64,000 nt of DNA from Nitrosomonas sp. JL21 (GTDB lineage Bacteria; Pseudomonadota; Gammaproteobacteria; Burkholderiales; Nitrosomonadaceae): positions 1 through 64,000 of the forward strand of contig NZ_QRCB01000002.1 of NCBI RefSeq assembly GCF_009833095.1, read 5' to 3'. A program made the position numbers and the translations under genes. How positions within the stretch are numbered: position 1 is the stretch's first letter; the number at the start of each line of letters is the position of its first letter. This document shows positions 53,098-62,788 of the stretch, in pieces. Under the pieces are notes generated by a model that worked only from the letters and a program-made list of their open reading frames with translations, was not told the DNA's origin and searched no databases.

Positions 53098-53907
53098 ATG
53101 ACAAAAACTGATGACATCGTTGAAATTAAGGATCTTCAGACGCGTTTTGGCGATCATGTCGTTCATCAAGATATCAATCTATCTGTCTATCGCGGGGAAA
53201 TTCTGACGCTCATCGGCGGCTCAGGCAGTGGTAAAACGACGCTGCTGCGCCAGATGCTCGGCCTGGAAAAACCCTCTCATGGCAGTGTCAGAGTTTTTGG
53301 TAAGCCTGCGCGCGGCGCTAGCCTCAATCCCCAGCGCAAACATATTCGCAATCGCTCTGGCGTACTGTTTCAACAGGGTGCATTATTCAGCGCACTGACC
53401 GTGTTCGATAATGTCGCGTTGCCTCTGCGCGAATTGCATACGCTCAGTGAACCCGTCATTCATGATTTGGTGATGATCAAACTCGATATGGTGGCGATAG
53501 CACCAGAGCATGCCTATAAAATGCCCGCTACGCTTTCCGGCGGAATGATCAAGCGTGTCGCTCTGGCGCGCGCCCTTGCGTTGGATCCAGAACTATTGTT
53601 TCTGGATGAGCCGACAGCCGGGTTGGATCCTGAACTCAGCGAGAGCTTCGTGGATTTGATACTGACTCTACGCAGCGAAATGGACTTAACGATTGTCATG
53701 GTAACTCATGACCTCGATACGTTGGTCGCCTTATCGGATCGCATTGCGGTCCTGGCAGATCAACATGTGATCATCGCCGGCACATTGAGCGAGGTCTGCC
53801 AGCATCATCATCCCTTCATCAGCAGTTATTTCAAAAGCATACGGCATAAATTCGATCAACGAAATCCTTCGGAGTCCACATGGAAAACCGCGCCCATGCC
53901 CTCGTAG
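53098..53907 (+). CDS. mlaF: MlaF-type ABC ATPase
   Basis: A 269-residue ATPase. Walker A GGSGSGKTTLLRQML, Q-loop GVLFQQGALFSALTVFDNV, signature LSGGMIKRVALARAL (the Mla/Mce variant), Walker B ELLFLDEPTAGLDP, His switch VTHD. Four bp after mlaE; its 3' end overlaps mlaD by 28 bp. Powers lipid transfer by the MlaE permease. Confidence 0.95.
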   Translation: MTKTDDIVEIKDLQTRFGDHVVHQDINLSVYRGEILTLIGGSGSGKTTLLRQMLGLEKPSHGSVRVFGKPARGASLNPQRKHIRNRSGVLFQQGALFSALTVFDNVALPLRELHTLSEPVIHDLVMIKLDMVAIAPEHAYKMPATLSGGMIKRVALARALALDPELLFLDEPTAGLDPELSESFVDLILTLRSEMDLTIVMVTHDLDTLVALSDRIAVLADQHVIIAGTLSEVCQHHHPFISSYFKSIRHKFDQRNPSESTWKTAPMPS

Positions 53908-54779
53908 CCGGATTGTTTGTCATTTTTCTCAGTATCACGATCGCATTGGTCGCGATGTGGTTCAGTGGAAACAACGTCAAACGCAACAGCTACTGGGTCG
54001 TTACGAAAGAATCTGTCAGTGGGCTGAATCCGCAATCGGCTGTGCTTTATCGCGGCGTGAATATCGGCAAAGTCGAAAGCATCCAATTTGATCCTGAAAA
54101 CCCGCAACAAATACTCATCCATGTATTAATCGACGAAAATGTATCCTTGAGCAAGACCGTCTACGCGCAATTGGGTTATCAGGGCGTCACCGGCTTGGCC
54201 TATATTCAATTGAATGACAACGAAGTGGGTAACGAAAAATTGTCGAGTGATGAGCGCATTCCGATGCGGCGCTCGTTGCTCGAGGAAGTTGCAGGATCGG
54301 GTCAGGACTTGCTCAGCAATGTCAATCAACTGATCCTGAAATTGCATCAATTACTTGACGATCAGAATCGCACCCATGTCTCGCAAATTCTCAAGAATGT
54401 TGAAAAAGCCACCAACAATATCGATAAGATTACCGGAAACGCCCAACCCGTGATGTCATCCTTCACCGATCTCACCATTGAATCGGCGACCCTGGTCAAG
54501 CGCCTGGATCAGTTATTGGCTGAAATCAATCTCGCAGTCGCAAAAGCCAATCAAAAAGAAGGCATTTTTGAGAATTTGTCGCTGAGTGTGCAGGAATTGG
54601 CGTCAACCCTACCTGAAATTCAGCGGGCAAGCACCAGTGTGACCAGGACATCCACCAAGCTGGAGCGCGTGTTGCAATCGCTGGAAGAAAACCCGCAAAG
54701 CTTGTTGTTTGGTCGTTCTCCGCCCGCCCCAGGGCCGGGGGAGACGGGTTTCGTATCGCCGATGGAGAATCGCCCATGA
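53880..54779 (+). CDS. mlaD: MlaD-like MCE-domain protein
   Basis: A 299-residue periplasmic protein anchored by one N-terminal helix (about residues 8-29). The MCE domain (about 40-120) has SVSGLNPQSAVLYRGVNIGKVESI and YAQLGYQGVTGLAYIQL. A long helical region (about 135-270) follows, then a Pro-rich tail. Longer than E. coli MlaD (about 180 residues), nearer to the MCE proteins paired with auxiliary lipoproteins. GGAG site before ATG, inside mlaF. The ATGA overlap with the next gene indicates coupling. Confidence 0.93.
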   Translation: MENRAHALVAGLFVIFLSITIALVAMWFSGNNVKRNSYWVVTKESVSGLNPQSAVLYRGVNIGKVESIQFDPENPQQILIHVLIDENVSLSKTVYAQLGYQGVTGLAYIQLNDNEVGNEKLSSDERIPMRRSLLEEVAGSGQDLLSNVNQLILKLHQLLDDQNRTHVSQILKNVEKATNNIDKITGNAQPVMSSFTDLTIESATLVKRLDQLLAEINLAVAKANQKEGIFENLSLSVQELASTLPEIQRASTSVTRTSTKLERVLQSLEENPQSLLFGRSPPAPGPGETGFVSPMENRP

Positions 54780-55420
54780 AAAAAATAGTAATGACCGTCT
54801 GCGCAGTTTGCTTTTTTTCAGGCTGCGCCGCGATTCAAAAAGCGCCCGTTGCTATTGCAACCTATGATTTCAGTCAGCAATCTGCATCTCATCAGAACCC
54901 AAAAACATTTCAGACTCAGAAAAAAAGTCTGTTGATTACCGATGCCACGGTGCCCACGTGGCTCGATAGCACCGCTATTCATTATCGACTGCGCTATCAC
55001 AATCCAGCGCAATCCTATAGTTATGCCAGCAGCCGTTGGATTGCCCCCCCCGCTGCAATGCTCACTTCCAAAATCCGTGACCGCATCATCACGGATACTC
55101 AAGGACAAGTGATCAAAAGCAACACGATCGCCAACGCCGATTACACCCTGCATATTGATTTGGATGAGCTCGTTCAAGTATTTGATACGCCTGATGACAG
55201 TCATGGAATGATTGCGATACGCGTCAGTTTGATCGAACGCAGCACTCGGCGGATCCTTGCTCAGAGTGATTTCAAGGCTCAGCAAGAATCATCGTCTGCC
55301 AACGCGGAAGGCGCAGTGTTTGCGTTGAGCGCGGCCAGCGATCAATTAATCGATGAATTGATCGAATGGCTCGCCTTGCAATTACCGCCCAATGCCGCTC
55401 CGGCCAAAAGACATCATTGA
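54776..55420 (+). CDS. ABC-type transport auxiliary lipoprotein (PqiC/YmbA-like)
   Basis: A 214-residue lipoprotein with lipobox FSGC (Cys17). LLITDATVPTWLDSTAIHYRL, then SYASSRWIAPPAAMLTSKIRDRI and TLHIDLDELVQVFD, are the pattern of the auxiliary lipoprotein family (PF03886 type) that partners MCE transporters at the outer membrane. It overlaps mlaD by 4 bp (ATGA) and closes the operon. Confidence 0.9.
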   Translation: MKKIVMTVCAVCFFSGCAAIQKAPVAIATYDFSQQSASHQNPKTFQTQKKSLLITDATVPTWLDSTAIHYRLRYHNPAQSYSYASSRWIAPPAAMLTSKIRDRIITDTQGQVIKSNTIANADYTLHIDLDELVQVFDTPDDSHGMIAIRVSLIERSTRRILAQSDFKAQQESSSANAEGAVFALSAASDQLIDELIEWLALQLPPNAAPAKRHH

Positions 55421-55644
55421 AGAAGTTTTGCAAAAATTTCGTTCAACCAATGCTGCACATCAGGTTTTTCGGCATCGAGGCCAAAATGCTCATGTGCACT
55501 TCGTGAATTGCACGTGTTGAACCATTTCACCGAGCATGACCTTCACCCTGCCTTTTTTCAAGACCTGCTCCATTGCAAGTTTGATTAAATTTGTGTCCTG
55601 TTATGTTAGTATCCCGCACATGACCGTTAGATGAGACCTTCGTT
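55421..55644. other. intergenic stretch with possible decayed minus-strand coding remnant
   Basis: 224 bp between the lipoprotein gene and lptM. On the minus strand two overlapping frames look protein-like (one ending WLNEIFAKLLQ before a stop near 55420, another running through EQVLKKGRVKVMLGEMVQH), without a shared start. This could be a remnant of a small gene or chance. The lptM promoter must lie here; no strong boxes are seen. Confidence 0.35.
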
Positions 55645-55773
55645 GTGCGTTTATTCATTACTCTATTGCTTGCAACTTATTTATTCAGTGGCTGTGGTCT
55701 GAAAGGCCCTTTGTATCTGCCTCAAACTGACGAACCCAATCGTGCTTCGACCAATGAAACTGAAAAAAAATGA
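55645..55773 (+). CDS. lptM: LptM (YifL) small lipoprotein
   Basis: A 42-residue lipoprotein read directly from the DNA: GTG start, hydrophobic signal, lipobox LFSGC with Cys17, then GLKGPLYLP, the invariant LptM motif. LptM assists maturation of the LPS translocon protein LptD in E. coli. Its stop overlaps the lysA start as ATGA, and the lptM-lysA order is conserved in beta- and gammaproteobacteria. Confidence 0.92.
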   Translation: MRLFITLLLATYLFSGCGLKGPLYLPQTDEPNRASTNETEKK

Positions 55774-57023
55774 GTGGATTCCCTGAATTTATCTATCGAA
55801 ATGATGAGCTTTTCATTGAATCCGTTCCTTTAAAACAGATTGCCGAGAAGTTTGGAACACCGTGCTATGTCTATTCTCGCAATGCCCTGACTCAAGCTTA
55901 TCAAGAATTCGACTCCGCATTTGCGGACCGCAACCACCTGATCTGTTATGCGGTTAAAGCCAATTCCAATATTGCGATACTCAACCTTCTGGCACGCTTG
56001 GGCAGCGGATTCGATATCGTCTCCGGAGGAGAATTACAGCGCGTCATCAGAGCCGGCGGCGATCCGCACAAGACTGTTTTTTCCGGCGTAGGAAAAACCA
56101 TCGATGAAATGAAAATGGCGCTGGATATCGGCATCCTGTGCTTCAATGTCGAATCCGAGGCAGAATTGGTGGCACTCAATCACGTTGCAAACAGCATGGG
56201 CAAGATTGCCCCTGTCAGTCTGCGCGTCAATCCGGATGTGGATGCTAAAACCCACCCATACATATCGACAGGTCTCAAAGAGAATAAATTTGGCGTTCCT
56301 TCTGATGAAGCGATGAGGATTTATCAGTCTGCGCATGCATATCCTCATGTTCGCTTTAGCGGTCTGGATTGTCATATCGGTTCACAATTAACTGAACTGA
56401 CGCCGTTCATGCAGGCCAGCAACAAGCTACTCGACTTGTTGAATACCGTTCAATCAGCAGGCCTGACCATTACTCATCTGGATCTGGGAGGCGGCTTGGG
56501 TATTCGCTATCGCAACGAATCACCTCCCTCCATCAAGGAATATGTCTCTGCACTATGCGCAAGTACTCAATCTGTCAGTCAGCGTCTATTGATCGAACCC
56601 GGCCGTTCCCTCATCGGGAATGCCGGCATCCTGCTCACCCGAGTCGGGTATCTCAAGCATACGCCGGCGCGTAATTTTGCCATCGTCGATGCCGCGATGA
56701 ACGATCTGATGCGTCCGGCGCTGTACGATGCCTACCATGACATTCTTCCCGTTATCAAAGATATGCAGGCAACGACGAATTATCAGATTGTCGGGCCGGT
56801 GTGCGAAACCGGCGATTTTCTTGGGCATGATCGCAATTTGCATCTCGCGCAAGGCGATTTGCTGGCAGTCATGTCGGCGGGAGCGTATGGCATGAGCATG
56901 AGCTCAAATTACAATACTCGACCGCGTGCTGCTGAAGTCATGGTCGATGGATCGATCACCCACCTGATCCGCCGGCGTGAAACAACAGAGCAATTGATAG
57001 GCTCCGAGTGCTTATTGCCGTGA
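55770..57023 (+). CDS. lysA: diaminopimelate decarboxylase
   Basis: A 417-residue PLP enzyme, the last step of lysine synthesis. PLP Lys63 in CYAVKANSN; GSGFDIVSGGEL; FSGVGKTIDEM; HIGSQLTEL; DLGGGLGIRY; EPGRSLIGNAGILLTRV; and VGPVCETGDFLG with the catalytic Cys. Length is normal. Overlaps lptM by 4 bp. Confidence 0.97.
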   Translation: MSGFPEFIYRNDELFIESVPLKQIAEKFGTPCYVYSRNALTQAYQEFDSAFADRNHLICYAVKANSNIAILNLLARLGSGFDIVSGGELQRVIRAGGDPHKTVFSGVGKTIDEMKMALDIGILCFNVESEAELVALNHVANSMGKIAPVSLRVNPDVDAKTHPYISTGLKENKFGVPSDEAMRIYQSAHAYPHVRFSGLDCHIGSQLTELTPFMQASNKLLDLLNTVQSAGLTITHLDLGGGLGIRYRNESPPSIKEYVSALCASTQSVSQRLLIEPGRSLIGNAGILLTRVGYLKHTPARNFAIVDAAMNDLMRPALYDAYHDILPVIKDMQATTNYQIVGPVCETGDFLGHDRNLHLAQGDLLAVMSAGAYGMSMSSNYNTRPRAAEVMVDGSITHLIRRRETTEQLIGSECLLP

Positions 57024-57081
57024 TGAAGAGGACAAACATGCTTAAACCGGCAGCGCCCGAACACTCGATGATGAATTCGTA

Positions 57082-58152
57082 ATGACCAACCTTCCTAGCA
57101 CTGAAGATGAGCGATATCAGGATTTCATCCTGCAAGGTGTATCCCGCACCTTCGCATTGACCATTCCGCAGTTACCGGAAGCGCTTCGCCGTGTCATTGG
57201 GAACGCCTATTTACTGTGCCGCATTACCGACACCATAGAAGATGACAATGCACTCACATCAGAACAAACCCGGCAATTATCCGAAATGTTTTCTGAAGTC
57301 GTCAGCGGAAACACTTGCGCAGAAGAATTTTCCCAAACTTTATATCCGCTTCTTTCGGATCACACCATTCCAGCAGAGCACGATTTAATCAAGAATACCG
57401 CTGCTGTCATCCGGATCACGCACAGTTTCAATCCGACGCAGCGCGCCGCACTGGAACGTTGTGTCCGGATCATGGCAAAAGGAATGGCCGACTATCAGGA
57501 AACTGAATCCCTGGCTGGCCTAAAGGACTTATCCGCCATGAATCAGTACTGCTATTTTGTCGCTGGCGTGGTGGGTGAGATGCTAACCGAGCTATTTTGT
57601 GATTATTCCCCGACAATCAATCATCACAAACCCGTACTGATGAAGCTCTCAGTATCCTTTGGGCAAGGATTACAAATGACCAATATTCTCAAAGATATCT
57701 GGGAAGATCGTCAGCGCGGCGCCTGTTGGCTGCCTCAGGATATCTTCGATAAGCATGGTTTTGATCTCAAGAATTTAACACCGGGAATGACCGATGAGAA
57801 ATTTCAGGCAGGATTGGCAGAACTGCTGGGCATCGCCAAAAGCCATTTACGTAATGCGCTGATATATACCCACCTGATTCCTCCCGAGGAAAAAGGAATT
57901 CGACGCTTTTGTCTCTGGGCTATCGGTATGGCCATTTTAACCCTCAATAACATCAACAAGAATCGAAGCTTCTCAGAAGCCAATCAGGTTAAAATCAACC
58001 GCCGCAGCGTCAAGGCAACCATCATTGCAACGAGTTTATTTGCCCGCTATAACTGGGCCTTGAATCTATTATTCGAAATCACGTCAAAAAACCTTCCCGA
58101 TGCCGGATCATTCACCGACGTGATTCTCAGCGATCACATCAAAAATCCATAA
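57082..58152 (+). CDS. squalene synthase (farnesyl-diphosphate farnesyltransferase type)
   Basis: A 356-residue all-helical isoprenoid synthase. The first Asp-rich motif DTIEDD (in YLLCRITDTIEDD), and the second in LQMTNILKDIWEDRQRG, mark the squalene/phytoene synthase family. The 'TDTIEDD' context and the YCYFVAGVVGEMLTELF block resemble the single-enzyme squalene synthase rather than HpnC/HpnD pairs. With hpnA 42 bp downstream it probably feeds hopanoid synthesis; no squalene-hopene cyclase is in the window. Confidence 0.88.
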   Translation: MTNLPSTEDERYQDFILQGVSRTFALTIPQLPEALRRVIGNAYLLCRITDTIEDDNALTSEQTRQLSEMFSEVVSGNTCAEEFSQTLYPLLSDHTIPAEHDLIKNTAAVIRITHSFNPTQRAALERCVRIMAKGMADYQETESLAGLKDLSAMNQYCYFVAGVVGEMLTELFCDYSPTINHHKPVLMKLSVSFGQGLQMTNILKDIWEDRQRGACWLPQDIFDKHGFDLKNLTPGMTDEKFQAGLAELLGIAKSHLRNALIYTHLIPPEEKGIRRFCLWAIGMAILTLNNINKNRSFSEANQVKINRRSVKATIIATSLFARYNWALNLLFEITSKNLPDAGSFTDVILSDHIKNP

Positions 58153-58194
58153 CTTTTGCAAGTATGATCAATTGATTCCACACATTGTTTCCCT

Positions 58195-59184
58195 ATGAAA
58201 TCATTAGTTACCGGTGCTACAGGGTTTCTCGGCTCGGCTGTGATGCGATGTCTGGTTGCTGCGAATCACGATGTGCGCGTACTGGTACGACCGGACAGTA
58301 ATCGAAAAAATCTTGAAAACTTCCCGGTAGAAATTGTCGAAGGTGACCTACTGGATCACACTTCTCTCCACCGGGCAGTTGATGGCTGCGATTATTTATT
58401 TCACGTTGCCGCTGACTACCGTTTGTGGGTGCCTGATCCGGAAATCATGCACAAAATCAATGTCACGGGTACTGAGGCATTGATTTTGGCAGCAGCCGAA
58501 GCAAACCTGAAGCGTATCGTTTATACCAGCAGTGTTGCGGCATTGGGGCTCCTTTCGGATGGATCACCGGCTAACGAAGAAACCCCTTCCGATTACTCCG
58601 CCATCCGGGGAAACTACAAACGATCAAAATACCAAGCCGAACAAACAGTGAAACAACTGACGATGAAACATCAATTACCGTTGATCATCGTCAATCCCTC
58701 GACCCCGATTGGCCCGGGAGATATCCGTCCCACTCCGACTGGACGCATTGTATTGGATACGCTGATGGGACGCATGCCCGCCTATGTCGATACCGGCCTC
58801 AACATTGCCCATGTCGATGATATCGCAGAAGGACATTTGCTCGCGCTGCGACAGGGACAGTTTGGACAGCAATACATCTTGGGCGGCGATAACTTGACCT
58901 TATTTCAAATCCTTCAATATATCGATGAAATCTCAGGAACCTCTCAAAACCGTATCAATATACCTACCAACATCATGCTTCCATTAGCCTGGTGTATGGA
59001 AAAAATCGCAGTGCTCACTCACCGCGAACCACGGGCGACTGTCGATAGTATCCATATGGCAAAGAAACTGATGTTCTTCTCCAGCTTAAAAGCCGAGCGT
59101 GAGCTCGGTTACCGCCATCGACCCGCTATCGAAGCACTCAGGGACGCGGTCAAATGGTTCAGAGATAACGAATATTGCCAATAA
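58195..59184 (+). CDS. hpnA: hopanoid-associated sugar epimerase HpnA
   Basis: A 329-residue extended-SDR protein. Rossmann motif TGATGFLGSAVMRCL; catalytic Tyr/Lys in NYKRSKYQAE; VNPSTPIGPGDIRPTPTGRIVLD and HVDDIAEGHLLAL are typical of HpnA, which lies in hopanoid clusters and is thought to modify the hopanoid side chain. It follows squalene synthase on the same strand. Confidence 0.92.
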   Translation: MKSLVTGATGFLGSAVMRCLVAANHDVRVLVRPDSNRKNLENFPVEIVEGDLLDHTSLHRAVDGCDYLFHVAADYRLWVPDPEIMHKINVTGTEALILAAAEANLKRIVYTSSVAALGLLSDGSPANEETPSDYSAIRGNYKRSKYQAEQTVKQLTMKHQLPLIIVNPSTPIGPGDIRPTPTGRIVLDTLMGRMPAYVDTGLNIAHVDDIAEGHLLALRQGQFGQQYILGGDNLTLFQILQYIDEISGTSQNRINIPTNIMLPLAWCMEKIAVLTHREPRATVDSIHMAKKLMFFSSLKAERELGYRHRPAIEALRDAVKWFRDNEYCQ

Positions 59185-59348
59185 CGATTCAAAAACCCAT
59201 TCAGGAATTTCAAGAAAACCACTGCGCTAACTCAACGTTCTACTCTTCGTAGAACCACTGAAAATGAGGCATTACACTCGAATATTTTTTTCTCTACCTC
59301 AATAAGAATTTTCGAGAATCCGTCTAAACTTTCACCTCGAACTGTCGA

Positions 59349-59376
59349 TAAAAAAAGCACACATAAAACCCTATAA
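59349..59376 (+). promoter_or_regulatory. candidate FliA (sigma-28) promoter for cheYZ
   Basis: TAAA (59349-59352), a 16-bp spacer and CCCTATAA (59369-59376), against the consensus TAAA-N15-GCCGATAA; 83 bp upstream of the cheY ATG. One base off in spacing, so weak, but fits the expected flagellar-class control of chemotaxis genes. Confidence 0.3.
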
Positions 59377-59458
59377 ACCAGTTAATTAATTTGCAAATTG
59401 AATTCAGTTTGATTAATTCTGGTTATTCATAAAATGGCGCTTGTTTACGGAGAGAAAT

Positions 59459-59866
59459 ATGCCTGATAAAAATTTAAAATTCTTGGTGGTGGATGATTTT
59501 TCTACGATGCGTAGAATCGTCCGCAATCTTTTGAAAGAACTCGGATTCGTCAATGTCGATGAGGCTGAGGATGGCGCAATAGCGTTACGCAAATTACAGG
59601 AAGGAAATTTTGATTTTGTGGTATCGGACTGGAATATGCCCAATATGGATGGGTTAACCATGCTGCAAAATGTCCGTGCCAATGAAGCACTCAAAAATAT
59701 TCCGGTACTCATGGTCACTGCTGAAGCCAAAAAAGAAAATATCGTTGCAGCCGCACAAGCCGGGGCCAGCGGTTACATAGTAAAACCTTTTACGGCAGCC
59801 GTTCTCGAAGAAAAATTGAATAAGATTTTCCAAAATATGGAAGCCAAGATAGCAGTAAAAGCCTAA
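59459..59866 (+). CDS. cheY: chemotaxis response regulator CheY
   Basis: A 135-residue single-domain receiver from the ATG at 59459, chosen over an in-frame TTG at 59441 because GGAGAG lies just upstream. Acidic pair Asp12-Asp13, phospho-acceptor Asp57 in [10 protein letters not shown], Thr87 in VTAEA and Lys109 in VKPF. Phospho-CheY switches the flagellar motor. cheZ follows 41 bp later. Confidence 0.96.
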   Translation: MPDKNLKFLVVDDFSTMRRIVRNLLKELGFVNVDEAEDGAIALRKLQEGNFDFVVSDWNMPNMDGLTMLQNVRANEALKNIPVLMVTAEAKKENIVAAAQAGASGYIVKPFTAAVLEEKLNKIFQNMEAKIAVKA

Positions 59867-59907
59867 CAACCCTTTTCATCTCTTCATTACATCACGACGA
59901 GTCCGAA

Positions 59908-60666
59908 ATGAATACAAAACGTCTTATAAAAGCAAAAATCACTGATATTCCTCTAGAAACTACCGCTACAAAATCAAAAAAATCCGTCAAATCAACCAAA
60001 ACAGCAAAGATTACTGCCATTCACGAACTAGATCACCCAATAGCCGTTACTAACAAGAAAGTGATTGATCAGATCGGGCAACTCACCCGGAACTTGCATG
60101 ATAGTCTGCGAGAATTGGGATATGACAAGCGTTTGGAAATGATCGCTGCGGAAGTGCCCGAAGCGCAGGACAAGCTTTCATATGTTGCCAGCAAAACCGA
60201 ACAGGCTGCTGAACGCACATTGAATGCGACGGAACTCGCCATGCCCATTCAAGAAAAGCTATCCGCAGATGCAATCAACTTGTCAGAACAGTGGAAGCAC
60301 GCACTTGAAACACAGCAAGCTCATCCAGATACAGAAACATTCAAGACACTACTGATCAATACGCTTCATTATCTCGACACAGTCCCGGAACACGCAAACG
60401 CAACCAATGCTCAATTAATGGAAATAATGATGGCTCAGGATTTTCAGGATCTCACAGGTCAAGTGATCAAAAAAATCACGCATATGGTGCAAAGTCTGGA
60501 AAAAGATTTAATCGATCTATTATTGGCCAATGTACCCAATAAAAAACCGGCTGCTGTCACAAATGAAGGACTTTTGAATGGGCCGGTCACCAATCCTGAG
60601 AAACAAACCGACGTCGTATGCAATCAAGATCAGGTCGATGACCTTTTAGCGAGTCTCGGATTTTGA
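59908..60666 (+). CDS. cheZ: CheY-P phosphatase CheZ
   Basis: A 252-residue phosphatase. A Lys/Thr-rich N-terminal tail (about 1-50) precedes the long helical hairpin; QDFQDLTGQVIKK holds the catalytic Asp/Gln pair, and the C-terminal QDQVDDLLASLGF is the CheY-binding peptide. Longer at the N-terminus than E. coli CheZ. Followed by a terminator. Confidence 0.95.
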   Translation: MNTKRLIKAKITDIPLETTATKSKKSVKSTKTAKITAIHELDHPIAVTNKKVIDQIGQLTRNLHDSLRELGYDKRLEMIAAEVPEAQDKLSYVASKTEQAAERTLNATELAMPIQEKLSADAINLSEQWKHALETQQAHPDTETFKTLLINTLHYLDTVPEHANATNAQLMEIMMAQDFQDLTGQVIKKITHMVQSLEKDLIDLLLANVPNKKPAAVTNEGLLNGPVTNPEKQTDVVCNQDQVDDLLASLGF

Positions 60667-60698
60667 TGTTAGCGTGATTTAAAGCAAGACGCAGTTTT

Positions 60699-60725
60699 TG
60701 AAACCACCGGAAACGGTGGTTTTTC
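60699..60725 (+). terminator. rho-independent terminator after cheZ
   Basis: AAACCACCG (60701-60709), a GAAA loop, then CGGTGGTTT and further T (60714-60724). 35 bp past the cheZ stop, between convergent cheZ and dnaQ. Confidence 0.88.
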
Positions 60726-60743
60726 ACATCCACACTCCTAATA

Positions 60744-61460
60744 TCACGTATCGTCCGGATTCTGAATATCCAAATTTTTCCAGATGCACTGCTGATTACT
60801 TTCACGAGCTATTTTCTCCAGAACCGTAGCATGCTGTGCACATTCTTCAACAGTTGCCTGAATGATTCTGAAATTGAAATGACTGAGATCAGTCATTGAA
60901 GTATGAATGAATTCGGTATGCTCGAAATCCATCAGCAGACTTTCCTGGCCTCGCGTCATCGCCAAATAAACTTCGGCCAGTAACTCGGCATCCAATAACG
61001 CGCCGTGAAGTGTACGCCGTGAATTATCGATGCTGTACCGTTCGCATAAGGCATCCAGATTGTTTCGTTTGCCCGGATGAAGCTCTTTGGCTAATTTCAA
61101 GGTGTCGGTGATCTGCCGGCAATGACTTTCCAAGGATTGAAGATTGACCAGATTCAATTCATGGTTGAGAAAGCCGACATCAAAGGGCGCATTGTGAATG
61201 ATGAGTTCGGCATCATGAATGAAACTCAGAAATTCTTTCGATATCTCGATAAACTTTGGTTTATCTTGTAGAAACTCTGTGGTTAGGCCGTGAACTTGCA
61301 AGGCGCCTTCATCGCTGTCACGCCCTGGATTGAGGTAATAATGAAAATGATGCCCGGTCAGCATCCGGTTGCTTACCTCGACTGCGGCTATTTCAACGAT
61401 CCGATGACCCTGCTTATGCTCAAGTCCGGTCGTTTCAGTATCCAATATGATCTGCCGCAT
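60744..61460 (-). CDS. dnaQ: DNA polymerase III epsilon subunit (3'-5' exonuclease)
   Basis: A 238-residue proofreading exonuclease of the DEDDh type: ExoI LDTETTGLEHKQGHRIVEIAAVE, ExoII HNAPFDVGFLNHEL, ExoIII HGALLDAELLAEVYLAM. The C-terminus is short of the polymerase-binding tail seen in some species. One bp after rnhA, in the classic rnhA-dnaQ arrangement, same strand. Confidence 0.96.
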   Translation of the reverse strand: MRQIILDTETTGLEHKQGHRIVEIAAVEVSNRMLTGHHFHYYLNPGRDSDEGALQVHGLTTEFLQDKPKFIEISKEFLSFIHDAELIIHNAPFDVGFLNHELNLVNLQSLESHCRQITDTLKLAKELHPGKRNNLDALCERYSIDNSRRTLHGALLDAELLAEVYLAMTRGQESLLMDFEHTEFIHTSMTDLSHFNFRIIQATVEECAQHATVLEKIARESNQQCIWKNLDIQNPDDT

Positions 61461-61461
61461 A

Positions 61462-61920
61462 TCAACGAGAAGCAGCGGTGTCTTCCACTGCCACTAATTC
61501 GATCCCGCGATTTGCCAATTGATCCGCCCGTTCATTGTCATCATGCCCAGAGTGACCCCGCACCCAAAACCATTCGATGTCATGCTGTTGAGCCAGTTGA
61601 TCCAATAATTTCCATAAGTCTTCATTTTTAACCGGTTTTTTTCCTGCAGTATACCAATTGCGTATTTTCCATGCTTCGATCCACTCACTGATGCCTTTTT
61701 GCACATATCGTGAATCGGTATGTAATTGCACCTTGCACGGCTGTTTCAATGCTTCCAGAGCTCGAATTGCGGCCAGTAATTCCATACGATTATTGGTCGT
61801 TAATTTTTCTCCACCGAAGATTTCACGCTCGTGACCGCCATAACGCAATAGCGCGCCCCACCCTCCGATGCCAGGGTTGCCCTTGCAAGCTCCATCAGTA
61901 TAAATTTCAACGACTTTCAT
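61462..61920 (-). CDS. rnhA: ribonuclease HI
   Basis: A 152-residue enzyme cutting RNA in RNA:DNA hybrids. [19 protein letters not shown] (first Asp), [16 protein letters not shown] (Glu), [11 protein letters not shown] (Asp) and [18 protein letters not shown] (His/Asp). Normal length. Middle gene of methyltransferase-rnhA-dnaQ with gaps of 5 and 1 bp. Confidence 0.97.
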   Translation of the reverse strand: MKVVEIYTDGACKGNPGIGGWGALLRYGGHEREIFGGEKLTTNNRMELLAAIRALEALKQPCKVQLHTDSRYVQKGISEWIEAWKIRNWYTAGKKPVKNEDLWKLLDQLAQQHDIEWFWVRGHSGHDDNERADQLANRGIELVAVEDTAASR

Positions 61921-61925
61921 AGCGG

Positions 61926-62699
61926 TTAGCTTGGTTCATCATCAATCCGACGTAAATTTTCAATACCTGGCCTCATAGTGGATGTTCTATTAAGTTTCTG
62001 AGTCGCGGGTGCCATCCGTTCTTTCGTATCCAGGCAATGCTTCCAGCCGGGTTTGATAATGCGCATGCCATGCGTGCGTTTAATGGCGTGCAAAAAAAAG
62101 ACACCGCCCGAGATCGGCCACCAACGATCTCCCGCTGCTTCCATGAATTTAAAGCGCTGACGCCATTTCTCTTGCTTAAATGGCGGTACATAGCAGCATA
62201 ACCGCCCTCCCGCCATTTCAAAATCCAGCAGTTTCAACCAATCTTTCAGACGTGACAAGGAAATAAAACGCCCATTCCACGGAAACTCATGTCGTGAGGA
62301 TTGAAGATAGTGACAACTTCCCCACAGGCTGAATGGGTTGAACCCGGATATCACGATGTGTCCTTCGGGAATCAAGATCCGATGAACTTCGCGCAGAATC
62401 TGATGTGGATTGGTATTAAACTCCAATACATGCGGCAGGATGGCCAGATCCATACTATTATTCTGGATCGGCAGAAAATCCACCAATGCCCGTAATGAGA
62501 CCTGATGCTCAAGTCCGATTGAGAAATGTAGCGGCATTCTGTTCAAGCGAAGAAAATTGAACTGAGGAAGCCCGATCTGGACCGCATTATAGCCAAAGAT
62601 ATTGGCTACGGCTTGATCAAAATAGCGATACTCATGATCGATCAAATATTGACCCAATGAGGACTCAAACCATTGCTGAGTATTTTGCATTATCATCAT
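61926..62699 (-). CDS. class I SAM-dependent methyltransferase
   Basis: A 257-residue methyltransferase-fold protein of the type always found upstream of rnhA-dna[50 protein letters not shown] is the motif 4-6 region. The N-terminal glycine-rich SAM motif is not canonical ([10 protein letters not shown]), as in this group. Substrate unknown. Divergent from gloB. Confidence 0.82.
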   Translation of the reverse strand: MMIMQNTQQWFESSLGQYLIDHEYRYFDQAVANIFGYNAVQIGLPQFNFLRLNRMPLHFSIGLEHQVSLRALVDFLPIQNNSMDLAILPHVLEFNTNPHQILREVHRILIPEGHIVISGFNPFSLWGSCHYLQSSRHEFPWNGRFISLSRLKDWLKLLDFEMAGGRLCCYVPPFKQEKWRQRFKFMEAAGDRWWPISGGVFFLHAIKRTHGMRIIKPGWKHCLDTKERMAPATQKLNRTSTMRPGIENLRRIDDEPS

Positions 62700-62788
62700 G
62701 AATTTGCATGTTTATTGAATCAAAAGCAAGGCGAGACTAAGTAACTGAAGCATATCAAATTTTTGAGTGATTCTTGCATGGAGACCTG

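Noticed and set aside
60701-60724. cheZ terminator considered as also serving dnaQ
   Set aside because: On the minus strand the T-run after the stem is short and interrupted, so only plus-strand function is claimed.
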